A DNA stretch of 64,000 nucleotides, from NCBI GenBank assembly GCA_947626165.1, contig CANQRG010000006.1, positions 62,001-126,000 on the forward strand, in the 5' to 3' direction. Numbering within the stretch: position 1 is the stretch's first letter; each line of letters begins with the position of its first letter. Made by a program: the position numbers and the translations under genes. The notes beneath the pieces are model-generated. The model ran no database searches, was not told the DNA's origin, and saw only the letters and a list, made by a program, of their open reading frames with translations. This document shows, piece after piece, positions 54,108-63,325 of this stretch. The DNA comes from an uncultured Clostridia bacterium. GTDB lineage: Bacteria; Bacillota; Clostridia; Oscillospirales; Ruminococcaceae.

Positions 54108-56216
54108 ATGATACGCAGATTATTTTGGCGTCTGCCTGCTATAGCCGTTGTTTTTATATTGCTGTTTTATGCGGCTGTTCCGAAAGTTCAGGCAGAAAGC
54201 AGTAAGCAAAGCGCATTACAGCTTACTGCTGAAGAGGAGAGCTATATATCTTCTCACAAGTCGCTGAAGATAGGCTTTGTTCAAGACCGCATACCGGTTT
54301 CTTTCTCAGATGAAAACGGAGAATTGGCGGGTATATCCCGGTACATATTCGACCATGTGAGCGAGCTGTGCGGAATAAAATTTGAGTATGTGCCTCTCCC
54401 AACAAACGACGTTACCTACGACTACCTTTTAAACGGTGGCTTCGACCTTGTTTCAAGCGTCGAATATAACAAAGAAAATCAAAAGGCAAAGGGTATTCTC
54501 ATAAGCAACCCTTACCTGTCCAGCCGTAAGGTAGTGGTAGCTCGTGACGGTCTGGAATTCAGATACGACGCCAACCTGTCTATAGCCGTATCCACAGGCT
54601 CCCAAACTCTTAAAAAGGTTCTCAGCAAGTCTTACCCAAATTTCAAACTGGTCGACTATCCCTCTATAACCGCCTGCTTTGACGCGATAAAATCGGGTAA
54701 GGCAGACCTTATGATACAGAATCAGTATGTTGTTGAACACTGGATATCCAAACCGATTTATGAGAAGCTTAAAGTTATCCCTGTATTGGGTCTTGACGAC
54801 CAGCTTTGCTTTTCCGCAGTAGTTGCTTTCGGAGAAAACAGCGAAGCATCACAAAAAGACGGAAAGGTTCTTATAAATATTCTTAATAAAGCCATTGCAA
54901 GTATGACCGAAGACGAGATAGGAAGTTTCACAATACAGGGAATTATGGAAAACCAGTATAGTTTTACGCTGTCTGACTTTTTGTACCGTTACCGATATGC
55001 TGTGATAACTCTTGCCATACTGATCTTGGTTATTCTGATACTTGCCGTTCTGTTTGTACGTCAGCACATACGCTTAGCCGAAAACAAGGCTGACGCTAAA
55101 ATAAAAAGTCAATTTTTATCCACTATGAGCCACGAAATACGTACTCCAATGAACGGTCTTATAGGACTTAACTATCTTATGTCGCAAAAGCTTGAAGACA
55201 AAGAACAGTTAAGAGATTATCTGCGGCAGTCTACAGTTACAGCGAACTACCTTTTGTCGCTTATCAACGATATGCTGGATATGTCAAGGCTCCAGGCGCA
55301 GAATTTGGAGCTGGAACTCCGCCCTGTAGACCTTGAGCTTTTGCTTAACACTGTAAGCTCAATAGCCCAAAACTCAATGGCAGACAAAAAGCTGATATAT
55401 AATGTAAACTCAAAGCTGTCTTGGCCCTGCATTTTAGGAGACGAAGTCCGCATACAGCAGGTACTGCTTAATTTGCTGGACAACGCCAAAAAATTCACGC
55501 CGAAGGGCGGAAGGGTGGATCTCTCTCTGAATCAGGAAATGACTGACAGCGGCAAAGTGCTAACGACCGCTACTGTCTCAGATACCGGACGCGGAATGAG
55601 CGAAGAATTCCAAAAACACATCTTCGACACCTTCGCTCAAGAGCTTGACACCGTATCAAAGGGCAATCAGGGCACAGGGCTCGGACTTCCTATCAGCCGC
55701 CGTCTTGCTATGCTTATGGGCGGCGACCTGACATTTGTAAGCCGTAGATGGGAAGGAAGTTCATTTACCTTTACATTTATCGCAGAGCCGACAGAACTTC
55801 CAGAAAATGAATATGGTCCAACGCCGTCTGACGATCTAAAACATCAGAACACTAAAATTCTCGTAGCGGAGGACAACGAACTCAACGGAGAAATAATTCT
55901 TGAATTGCTGCAAAGCGTCGGCTTTGAAGCGGAACTCGCAGAGAACGGAAAAATAGCTCTTCAGATGTTTATTGATTCTGAGCCGGATACTTATGATATT
56001 ATTCTTATGGATCTCCTTATGCCGGAGATGGACGGTTTCGAGACTGCTAAGGCTATTCGTGATTTAGACAGACCTGATGCTAAAACCGTACGCATCTTTG
56101 CCTGCACAGCGAACTCTTTCTCAGAGAACAGAGACAAGGCACTGGCAAGCGGAATGGACGACTTTATTGAAAAACCCGTAGACGTTAAAGAACTGCTTAA
56201 AAAAATAAATGAATAA
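54108..56216 (+). CDS. Hybrid sensor histidine kinase with solute-binding sensor domain
   Basis: 702 residues from ATG 54108, which has AAGGAGG upstream; the frame opens at TTG two codons earlier. Signal or anchor helix (about 5-25, LPAIAVVFILLFYAA), an extracellular SBP family 3 domain (about 38-270, SLKIGFVQDRIPVSF), a membrane helix (about 298-318), HisKA with His342 (STMSHEIRTPMNG), ATPase domain (LLNLLDNAKKFTP, VSDTGRGMSEE, GTGLGLPISRRL) and a receiver with Asp635 (ILMDLLMPEMDG). No Hpt domain is present. The lone Hpt gene at 57543 and HD-GYP regulator could complete a relay. It faces the diguanylate cyclase gene across a terminator pair. Confidence 0.92.
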   Translation: MIRRLFWRLPAIAVVFILLFYAAVPKVQAESSKQSALQLTAEEESYISSHKSLKIGFVQDRIPVSFSDENGELAGISRYIFDHVSELCGIKFEYVPLPTNDVTYDYLLNGGFDLVSSVEYNKENQKAKGILISNPYLSSRKVVVARDGLEFRYDANLSIAVSTGSQTLKKVLSKSYPNFKLVDYPSITACFDAIKSGKADLMIQNQYVVEHWISKPIYEKLKVIPVLGLDDQLCFSAVVAFGENSEASQKDGKVLINILNKAIASMTEDEIGSFTIQGIMENQYSFTLSDFLYRYRYAVITLAILILVILILAVLFVRQHIRLAENKADAKIKSQFLSTMSHEIRTPMNGLIGLNYLMSQKLEDKEQLRDYLRQSTVTANYLLSLINDMLDMSRLQAQNLELELRPVDLELLLNTVSSIAQNSMADKKLIYNVNSKLSWPCILGDEVRIQQVLLNLLDNAKKFTPKGGRVDLSLNQEMTDSGKVLTTATVSDTGRGMSEEFQKHIFDTFAQELDTVSKGNQGTGLGLPISRRLAMLMGGDLTFVSRRWEGSSFTFTFIAEPTELPENEYGPTPSDDLKHQNTKILVAEDNELNGEIILELLQSVGFEAELAENGKIALQMFIDSEPDTYDIILMDLLMPEMDGFETAKAIRDLDRPDAKTVRIFACTANSFSENRDKALASGMDDFIEKPVDVKELLKKINE

Positions 56217-56220
56217 TACA

Positions 56221-56262
56221 AAGGCAATACCTGCGGTGCTGTTAAACAGGTATTGCCTTTTT
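56221..56262 (+). terminator. Rho-independent terminator after the histidine kinase
   Basis: AAGGCAATACCTG and CAGGTATTGCCTT, 13-base perfect arms, then TTT. On the other strand the stem is followed by TGTATTATT, so it may stop both directions. Confidence 0.88.
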
Positions 56263-56274
56263 AATAATGAATTG

Positions 56275-56299
56275 ACCCTCTGTGCATTTACCAGAGGGT
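56275..56299. terminator. Second, possibly two-way terminator
   Basis: ACCCTCTG and CAGAGGGT with a 9-base loop, followed by TTTATAT on the plus strand. It lies between the convergent kinase and cyclase genes. Confidence 0.6.
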
Positions 56300-56315
56300 T
56301 TTATATATAATTAAC

Positions 56316-57461
56316 TTAATATGAACTTATTATCTTTCCTTTAACATCATTGTAGTATCTAAGCGCTGATTTGTCTTTTCCGCTGCTTTTTGCTTCATAC
56401 AGAGCATTGTCCGCCTGACGGAAAAGAGAATCAAAATCCGTTTTTTTATTTTCGACAATAACCGCTCCGATACTGCAGCTTACCTTAACACCTATGCGCT
56501 CCTCCGATTTTTTTCTAAACCTTTCGCTTATAGTAAGACACTTTTTAGCCAAGTTTTTCTCATCGGTCATACCCTTTACAAGAACTATAAACTCGTCGCC
56601 TCCAAAGCGTCCGATTATATCGTTTGAACGGAAAATACTTTCCAGAACTTCTTCGATACAGTAGAGAACAATATCCCCGTTTTGATGTCCAAGGGTATCG
56701 TTTATTCTTTTGAAGTCGTCTAAATCAAGAAAAAGCATAGAACAGTATACAGAGGGATTATAAAACTCAATATATTTCTGTATTTGCTTCTGACAACCCT
56801 GCTTATTATAGATACTTGGAAGTAAAACATCTCTTGTACTGAGCTCTTTAAACTTGATACGGGTTTGGTAATCTCTTATTCTCAAGCGAAAAATTATGAC
56901 AGCTACAACAAAGGAAAAGCCCAAACTAACTATTGTTTCAAACACATCGTATTGCCCGATTGCAGGGTCCTTAAAGAGTATTATAGCTATTGCATATATA
57001 ATTTCAAAAAAACCAATCATTCCAAAAGAAAGCGAGAGAGGAAAAATAAACACGGCAGGCAGAGCCACGCATAACATCGGCATAAAACAGCTGGGCTCCG
57101 TCTTATCGCTGAATACGTCTATAAGGATTATAAACGTAAAAAGAATAATCTCAAACAGAATACAAAGTGCAGTGACTATTTTGGGACTCGTTTGAACCTT
57201 TTTCTTGCATAGAAACACAACTATGCAAAACAGCATAGATATCGGTAAAAAAACTACGTGCTGCGGTGTCGGGCTCCAACCCTTTATTATGAACGGTGTT
57301 AGAAAAAGAAAAATTATAAGCAATATAACTGTTGCAATACAAAGCTTCTCTAATATGTTCAAATTCAACTTTGCAATTTCAAACTTTTCCTTGCTAAAAT
57401 ACTGCCGTCTGTTTTCAAATTGCTTTTTTTCATTGATAATTAGTTTTTTTATAATAACCAA
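56316..57461 (-). CDS. Membrane diguanylate cyclase
   Basis: 381 residues. About six membrane helices (roughly 38-195) form a sensor of unknown type, followed by a GGDEF domain. The active site GGDEF is intact at 287-291, LDLDDFKRINDTLGHQNGD is the metal/GTP region, and RSND (278-281) is a product-inhibition I-site five residues before. It should make c-di-GMP. The start is TTG 57461, with AAAGGG about 7 bases upstream; no ATG fits. It is the last gene of the signalling run, 81 bases after the Hpt gene. It may supply the ligand for the riboswitch at 48.8 kb. Confidence 0.92.
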   Translation of the reverse strand: MVIIKKLIINEKKQFENRRQYFSKEKFEIAKLNLNILEKLCIATVILLIIFLFLTPFIIKGWSPTPQHVVFLPISMLFCIVVFLCKKKVQTSPKIVTALCILFEIILFTFIILIDVFSDKTEPSCFMPMLCVALPAVFIFPLSLSFGMIGFFEIIYAIAIILFKDPAIGQYDVFETIVSLGFSFVVAVIIFRLRIRDYQTRIKFKELSTRDVLLPSIYNKQGCQKQIQKYIEFYNPSVYCSMLFLDLDDFKRINDTLGHQNGDIVLYCIEEVLESIFRSNDIIGRFGGDEFIVLVKGMTDEKNLAKKCLTISERFRKKSEERIGVKVSCSIGAVIVENKKTDFDSLFRQADNALYEAKSSGKDKSALRYYNDVKGKIISSY

Positions 57462-57542
57462 CTCCCTTCCCTTTGGATTGGGTGTTAAAAAAATACATAA
57501 TATTATGCTTAACTTTAAAATGATTACACTATTTAAAGATGT

Positions 57543-57899
57543 TTAACTGTTGCCATTAATAGCCTTGATAATATCGTCGTAAGCCTTAGTAATATCAGGC
57601 ATCATATCAACTGCGCCTTGCCAGTCATCCGAACGAAAAGCCCCCACCTGACAGGTAAGCAGGTTGAAAAGATTAGTCATCGAAAGATTGCCGCTTACTC
57701 CCTTTAGTGTATGTGAAGCAGTAAGCGCTGCTTCCTTATCATTAGCGGCAATGGCTTCTGTTAGCTTTTTGTAATTTTCGTCTGCCAAAAACTTGTTTAA
57801 AAACTTTTCTAAAAGACCTTCATTTCCCATAAATCGTTCCAATGCAGCGTCCACATTGATATTCGCATCTATTAATTGTTGTTTTCTTAAAGCGTCCAC
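57543..57899 (-). CDS. Stand-alone Hpt phosphotransfer protein
   Basis: 118 residues, one four-helix Hpt domain with the phospho-His in ASHTLKGVSGNLSM (His63). Such proteins pass phosphate between receiver domains. GTG 57899 has TAGGAGG upstream. It lies 11 bases after the HD-GYP response regulator, so the two are cotranscribed. The natural donor is the hybrid kinase at 54108, which lacks Hpt. Confidence 0.88.
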   Translation of the reverse strand: MDALRKQQLIDANINVDAALERFMGNEGLLEKFLNKFLADENYKKLTEAIAANDKEAALTASHTLKGVSGNLSMTNLFNLLTCQVGAFRSDDWQGAVDMMPDITKAYDDIIKAINGNS

Positions 57900-57910
57900 A
57901 ATAAAGCCTC

Positions 57911-59008
57911 CTACACGTTATTTTTAGTATATAGATGATGGAGCGTTTCTTCCGCAGAAAAGAAACAATCCAAAAGATGGGGATTAAACACTCCGCATTG
58001 ACCGTCGCGGATCATCTCTAAAACCGTCTCACGGGGAAAAGCGTCCTTGTAAACACGCTTACAGCTAAGAGCGTCGTAAACATCAGCCAGAGAGACGATT
58101 TGGGCGCCAAGTGAGATCTCATCACCCTTCAGTCCGTCGGGATAGCCTCGTCCGTCCCAGCGCTCATGGTGGTGACGTGCAATATCATAAGCGTAATAAT
58201 ATATGCCGTTTTCACGAAGCTGAGGTATCTTTTCCAGTAATTGAGCGCCTTGTATCGTATGAGTTTTCATTATATCAAACTCCTCCGACGTCAGCTTGCC
58301 GGGCTTGTTAAGAATATAATCCGGAATAGCTATTTTTCCCACGTCGTGCATAATAGACGCTAAAGCAATGTTGTTAATATCATCTTCGCTCAGACCGTCG
58401 CCCATTTCCGTATTAGTCAGCAAAAACTCTGTTATATCGTGAATTCGTCTGACGTGCTCGCCCGATTCTCCGTCGCGGAACTCAATAGCCGTTGACAAGG
58501 CTTCTATCATACCCTGATTAAGCTCGATTATCTTCTGTGATTTTTCCAAAAGCTCCAAGCTCTGCCGTTCAACCTGATTGCCCAAACGCTTACGAACCTG
58601 GAACAACTCCACAATAGAATTTACCCGACGCAGTACCAAATACGGCACTACAGGTTTAAGTATAACGTCCATTACACCCAGTCGGTAAGCTTCCTTTATC
58701 GTATTGTCGTTAGCCTCGGCAGTTATCATAAACACAGGTATTTTCTTTACAAGACCAGCCTCTTTTAAATGATGAAGCACTTCCAGACCGTCCATTTCCG
58801 GCATCATTACATCTAAAAGAATCGCACAGTATTTTTCAGGATCATCAAGAATCTTGTTAAGACCGATTTTTCCGTTTTCCGCTTCCTCAGCAATATAATA
58901 ATCACAAAAAATATTGTCTAAAATACCGCGGTTGATCTCATCATCGTCAACGATAAGTATATGATCGCCGGATATATATTTATTTTTCTTCAATATAGAA
59001 GATCCCAT
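57911..59008 (-). CDS. Response regulator with HD-GYP c-di-GMP phosphodiesterase domain
   Basis: 365 residues from ATG 59008 (GAGGAG upstream); the frame opens at GTG seven codons earlier. Receiver domain about 15-130 with phospho-Asp66 (ILLDVMMPEMDG). HD-GYP domain about 165-355: EHVRRIHDIT, SIMHDVGKIAIPDYIL (His221-Asp222), THTIQGAQLL, HHHERWDGRGYPDGLKG (GYP intact, 288-290) and LADVYDAL. The domain cuts c-di-GMP to pGpG or GMP. Phosphorylation through Hpt should set its activity. Confidence 0.93.
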   Translation of the reverse strand: MGSSILKKNKYISGDHILIVDDDEINRGILDNIFCDYYIAEEAENGKIGLNKILDDPEKYCAILLDVMMPEMDGLEVLHHLKEAGLVKKIPVFMITAEANDNTIKEAYRLGVMDVILKPVVPYLVLRRVNSIVELFQVRKRLGNQVERQSLELLEKSQKIIELNQGMIEALSTAIEFRDGESGEHVRRIHDITEFLLTNTEMGDGLSEDDINNIALASIMHDVGKIAIPDYILNKPGKLTSEEFDIMKTHTIQGAQLLEKIPQLRENGIYYYAYDIARHHHERWDGRGYPDGLKGDEISLGAQIVSLADVYDALSCKRVYKDAFPRETVLEMIRDGQCGVFNPHLLDCFFSAEETLHHLYTKNNV

Positions 59009-59084
59009 AATTATCTCCTCACAAACCACTGCTATTTATGCTTATACTTACTATTCTACACTATATTTTTATTTTTTTCAAATG

Positions 59085-60014
59085 TTATAACATAAAATCC
59101 TTTGCACTTGCATCTTCCTCTGCCAGCAAATCCTTTAAAGGCTCGTAATAGTGATACGAAAAGCTGAGCTTTGAATACCCAAACTGCTCTTTAAGATTTT
59201 TCGCAGATTTCCACAACGGCTCCAATCCTTCGCCGGCATATGTGTTTATGTCTTCCAAGTCGTGTTTTCCGGCTTCTTGAAGCTCGTATATGCAAATGAT
59301 TTCTTTGTTTTGTTCTCTTGCCAGTTTAACTTCTGCCTCGATTTGACCGTATTCGTCGCTGCGGTTATAGTTCATAACAGCCAGACCGTCGCAAGCATTT
59401 TCAACCAAACTATCCAAAACGCCTTCACATGCTTCATCATAAAATGTCGGAACGCAAACAATAAATTCCAAGCCGTTTTGCTTAGCGTATTGATATGCGT
59501 TTTTGATACATTCCAGATAGTTCTCCATCAACTCGTCGCGAACATCGCCCTCCTCGCTCCATTCATCTAAAAGGTAAGGCTCAACATCTACCATAACCCC
59601 AACTATACGACATTTTTTGTTGTTTTTATTATAGTCCGCAACACGCTTAATTTCTCCAATAAGAGTTTCAGCGTCAGTCTCATAAGCCCACTCAGCGTCG
59701 CCAAACAGAGCGTAAACCTGAATATTGTTTTCCTTCATACGTTCAAGAAAGCCCTTCGCTTCTTCGGATCCTAACACATCATCAGAAAAATGCTGATATA
59801 TTTTTGTTACATCTGCCTGACCAATACATTTTTCCAAATTATCCGTTTCATCATCAGAAATTGCAGCGTTGTCCCAGCTGAACATACCGAAGCCCTGACT
59901 AGGCTGTGTTTGTTGAACTTTACTCGAATTTTTGCAATTGATTACAAAGACAACGGTAACTGCTATGCAAATGATCAGTATAATGCAAATTGAAAACAAA
60001 ATTCTCTTTTTCAT
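59085..60014 (-). CDS. Exported protein, possible TIM-barrel glycosidase-like
   Basis: 309 residues from ATG 60014 (GAGGTAC upstream). An N-terminal helix (about 4-26, RILFSICIILIICIAVTVVFVI) anchors or exports it; it is not a lipoprotein. The rest shows repeated strand-helix units, with strand ends IQVYALFGDAEW, IVGVMVDVEPYLL, LEFIVCVPTFYDE, GLAVMNYNR and EIICIYELQEAG. These resemble an (alpha/beta)8 barrel, with acidic residues at strand ends as in glycosidases. I do not recognise the family. It sits between the GGDEF-EAL and HD-GYP genes beside a polysaccharide synthase, so processing of that polymer outside the cell is a reasonable guess. Confidence 0.6.
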   Translation of the reverse strand: MKKRILFSICIILIICIAVTVVFVINCKNSSKVQQTQPSQGFGMFSWDNAAISDDETDNLEKCIGQADVTKIYQHFSDDVLGSEEAKGFLERMKENNIQVYALFGDAEWAYETDAETLIGEIKRVADYNKNNKKCRIVGVMVDVEPYLLDEWSEEGDVRDELMENYLECIKNAYQYAKQNGLEFIVCVPTFYDEACEGVLDSLVENACDGLAVMNYNRSDEYGQIEAEVKLAREQNKEIICIYELQEAGKHDLEDINTYAGEGLEPLWKSAKNLKEQFGYSKLSFSYHYYEPLKDLLAEEDASAKDFML

Positions 60015-60035
60015 AAGTACCTCGATACCCAAAAG

Positions 60036-61853
60036 TTATTGTTTTTGTTTTTGATTTAAAATTTCCGACTGAGCTTCCCATTCGGGAATAGGATAATGGA
60101 ACCTAAAGCCCTGAATTATATCGCAGTCTATTTTTTGCAGTTCTTCAATTTGTTCGTCGCTTTCTATTCCCTCTGCCATAATAGCAATGTTCAACTCATG
60201 ACCGATCCTTGACATTGCTTTTAAAATAGCATTTCCCTTTTCGGTGTTAATGTTGTCAACAAGGTTTTTGTCCAGTTTCAAGCCGTCGACAGGGTATTCA
60301 TGCAAATCGAAAAATGAAGTAAATCCCTCGCCGAAATCATCAAGCAGAATACGTATTCCAAGCTCTTTCAAGGCGTTTGCGTTTTTATGGACCTGAGATA
60401 TGTTTCTTACCGAAGCGCTTTCGGTTATCTCAAAAACGAGCATTTTTCTTGCAAATTTATGCTTTCCTATAATTTTCTTACAAACATCAATAAAATCAGC
60501 AGATGAAAAGGTTTTTCTTGAGAAATTACAGGAAATGAAAAAGTTTTCAATTCCCCTTTTATACAGTCTATCCAAAAAGGCGCACGCCTTTTCAAGAGAA
60601 TAGTAATCCATTCTGCTTATCAGATCCTCACGCTCCATCAGAGGAACGAAACGCTCGGGAGTAAGAAATCCTTTTTCAGGGTGCTGCCATCTTGACAGCG
60701 CCTCGCCGCCTACTATTTTATAAGTATGAGCGTCCACATAGAATTGAATGTATAACAAAAACTCCTCATTCTCAAAACCTCTGTTGATATCAGCCTGAAG
60801 CCTTCTCTCTTCAATAAAGTGGTCTATCATTTCATCAGAGCAGATCTTATAATCCAGCTTTTCACGATAAGCCGACATAGCGCTTTGCCAAGAATTGAAT
60901 ATCATTTCATTCAAATCACGGTCGTCAGACTTCAAGGGATAAACACCTGCAGCAATATCGCACGAATATGCCTTGCCGTTATTTTCAGAAAAGCTGCGTA
61001 TCCTATCCAATGCAGGGATCACCCACTCGTCTATATCCTGTCCTTCAGACAATTTAAGAAGTATAAACCCGACGTCAGAAACCCTTGCCAGAACATCAGT
61101 TTCAGACGTATAGTCCTTAAGAACCACAGCAGTATACTTCAAAAACTCGTTTGTCTCCTGGTGACTGCTCATACGCTCCATTCTGTCTGTATCAACATAA
61201 AAGCAGAACATACTGTATAAAACCCTGTTTTTATCGTTTACAAGCGAATTATAGTACCTTACAAGATGGTCGGTATTTCCTATTCCGGTTACCTCGTCAG
61301 TTTCCTTATTCTGCTCGTATTTTTTCAGCTTGCGGCGGTATTTTCTAACCAGCAGTATCACAGCGGTTAAAAGTATAAGCACCGCCAAAGATAAGCTGAT
61401 AAGTGAAGTCTGAATAAACTGCCACGACTTTATCGGAGTATGTTCCTTAACGTCAACGAGTATACCTGTTTTCATTTCCTCAGTAACGCCTGAAAAATAA
61501 TTTTGCAGGTCTGCCTTTAAAGACCCAGGCGCGGCGTCGGAAATAAACAGCCTATAAGATACCGGCTTACCGTTTTTGACAGTCTTAAAAACAACAATAG
61601 AATCTTCTTCAGTATGTTCAAAAGACTCAGAATCAACACATCCGGAAATTATATCCACCTGTCTGTTAGCTGCCAGCTGAGCTCTTTCGTCCTTGCTGTT
61701 TTTATTATAGTATTTTATTTTATAATTGCTTTGTTCTGAAAACTGATTTAACAGCTTTGGAATCACTCCCTGATAAGTCTCCGTATCAGCATCATAATAT
61801 TCTATAGGATACAGATCAGGATTTCCCGCTGTGTAGATAATTATTTCTTCCAT
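60036..61853 (-). CDS. Membrane GGDEF(degenerate)-EAL protein with solute-binding-like N-terminus
   Basis: 605 residues. ATG 61853 has AGGAGA upstream. Residues 4-135 look like part of an SBP family 3 domain (IIIYTAGNPDLYPIEYYD, VDIISGCVD), but no signal peptide precedes it. A membrane helix follows at about 148-169, then a basic stop. The GGDEF domain has RVSDVGF (257-263) at its active site, so it cannot make c-di-GMP. The EAL domain keeps EAL at 384-386, EITES, LLDDFG (Asp505, Asp506), KLDKN, AEGIES and QGFRFHYP, so it should cut c-di-GMP. It lies between the GT2 and the exported-protein gene. Confidence 0.88.
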   Translation of the reverse strand: MEEIIIYTAGNPDLYPIEYYDADTETYQGVIPKLLNQFSEQSNYKIKYYNKNSKDERAQLAANRQVDIISGCVDSESFEHTEEDSIVVFKTVKNGKPVSYRLFISDAAPGSLKADLQNYFSGVTEEMKTGILVDVKEHTPIKSWQFIQTSLISLSLAVLILLTAVILLVRKYRRKLKKYEQNKETDEVTGIGNTDHLVRYYNSLVNDKNRVLYSMFCFYVDTDRMERMSSHQETNEFLKYTAVVLKDYTSETDVLARVSDVGFILLKLSEGQDIDEWVIPALDRIRSFSENNGKAYSCDIAAGVYPLKSDDRDLNEMIFNSWQSAMSAYREKLDYKICSDEMIDHFIEERRLQADINRGFENEEFLLYIQFYVDAHTYKIVGGEALSRWQHPEKGFLTPERFVPLMEREDLISRMDYYSLEKACAFLDRLYKRGIENFFISCNFSRKTFSSADFIDVCKKIIGKHKFARKMLVFEITESASVRNISQVHKNANALKELGIRILLDDFGEGFTSFFDLHEYPVDGLKLDKNLVDNINTEKGNAILKAMSRIGHELNIAIMAEGIESDEQIEELQKIDCDIIQGFRFHYPIPEWEAQSEILNQKQKQ

Positions 61854-61921
61854 AAAACTTCTCCTGATTTTCCTATCCGCACTTGAATAGAAAATATAAA
61901 TATAATGTAATCAGAGTATTG

Positions 61922-63325
61922 CTATTTGAAATTAATTTTACTTCTTTCGATCTTTCCCCAGCTTTTCTTTTTCTTACGGTACCCTATAAGCGACGCCATA
62001 CGAACCCACGCCAGTATAAACCTAAGACAGGAAACCTCAAGCATACAAAAGCCTATAGCCTTAAGAGTGTCAGTGAATACAAGTTTGAGGTCTATAGTAT
62101 GAACGCGGGCAAAAAACGCCGTCAGCGACAGTATAGACGAATAAACAACATAGATTGCCAAATACAAAAGCATAAAAGGAACATTCAGAAAATCTACCAA
62201 GGAAGCAAAAATCATAGTAAGTACGCCAAACACTTCTATATAGGGTGAAAGGAGCTCGTAAATAAGAAAGTAAAGGTAAGATATAAAGCTCACCAGACCG
62301 TATTTGATATTTCCTAAAATTTTTCTGTGAGTTATCATACTCTGAAACAGTCCGATATGCCATCTTCTCCGCTGCCTGCATAGATCCTTCAGCTTTTCCG
62401 GCACCTGCGTCCAGCAGATAGCGTCGTTAGCGTAGCGTATTTTGTAAGGGATTTCGTTCTCACGGCAGAAAACGTGCAGCTTTACGACAAGCTCCATATC
62501 CTCGCCTACGGTGTTCACGTCATAGCCGCCAGCGTTTACAACAACGCTTTTCTTAAACAGCCCGAACGCCCCCGAAATTATAATACTTCCGTTAAACTTA
62601 TCAAAAAGAATACGCGTTGCCAAAAAGGTACGGTCGTATTCCATGACCTGCATACATGATAATACCTTATTAGGCATATGATACTGAACAACACGTCCGT
62701 TTTCAATAGAAGCTCCGTTGCAGGGACGCACAGAACCTCCTACGGCTACTACATCATTGTCCTCTAATACCGGACGAACGATTTTTTCTAAAGAATCCTC
62801 CTGCAAAACAGAATCGGCGTCCATACAAAGAAAATACGGATATTTAGATGCGTTGATACCCATATTAAGAGCGTCCGCCTTGCCTCCGTTTTTCTTGCGT
62901 ATAAGCGTTATAGGTACTTTGAAGCCTTTACTTTCATACACCGATTCCACCTGCTGACATGGAATCATTCTTTGTATGGGGCGGTTGATATGGTGCATAT
63001 TAAACGCTTCCCTGACCACCTTTGAGGTATCGTCTAAAGAGCCGTCATCAACCACTATGATCTCATACAATTTATAATTCTGAGCCAGCAGAGATTTTAT
63101 CGTAAATTCTATAGTTTTTTCCTCGTTATAAGCCGGTATGATAATGGAAACAGGAACGTAATAATCATTAAGCAGTTCATTTTTCAGTGTATTGCGCCGT
63201 TTAAGGCTGTATAAAGACGACGAGCCGACTGCCACAGATAAAAACAAAAAGGTTGCATACCCTGCTAAATATAACACAAAGAAAATCCCGACAAAGTTAA
63301 AAAACATCTGAATTATATCTCTCAC
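61922..63325 (-). CDS. Processive family 2 glycosyltransferase (polysaccharide synthase)
   Basis: 467 residues. A membrane helix at about 9-33, a GT-A domain with SIIIPAYNEEKTIEFTIKSL, IVVDDGSLDDT, FLCMDADSVLQED (DxD), VGEDMELVVKL (catalytic Asp), QRRRWHIGL (QxxRW), then four or so membrane helices. This is the plan of PgaC, hyaluronan and cellulose synthases, which make and export a polymer in one step. No PilZ domain is visible. The start GTG 63325 overlaps the HEAT gene stop by 4 bases. Between c-di-GMP enzymes, it is the likely output of the locus. Confidence 0.9.
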   Translation of the reverse strand: MRDIIQMFFNFVGIFFVLYLAGYATFLFLSVAVGSSSLYSLKRRNTLKNELLNDYYVPVSIIIPAYNEEKTIEFTIKSLLAQNYKLYEIIVVDDGSLDDTSKVVREAFNMHHINRPIQRMIPCQQVESVYESKGFKVPITLIRKKNGGKADALNMGINASKYPYFLCMDADSVLQEDSLEKIVRPVLEDNDVVAVGGSVRPCNGASIENGRVVQYHMPNKVLSCMQVMEYDRTFLATRILFDKFNGSIIISGAFGLFKKSVVVNAGGYDVNTVGEDMELVVKLHVFCRENEIPYKIRYANDAICWTQVPEKLKDLCRQRRRWHIGLFQSMITHRKILGNIKYGLVSFISYLYFLIYELLSPYIEVFGVLTMIFASLVDFLNVPFMLLYLAIYVVYSSILSLTAFFARVHTIDLKLVFTDTLKAIGFCMLEVSCLRFILAWVRMASLIGYRKKKKSWGKIERSKINFK

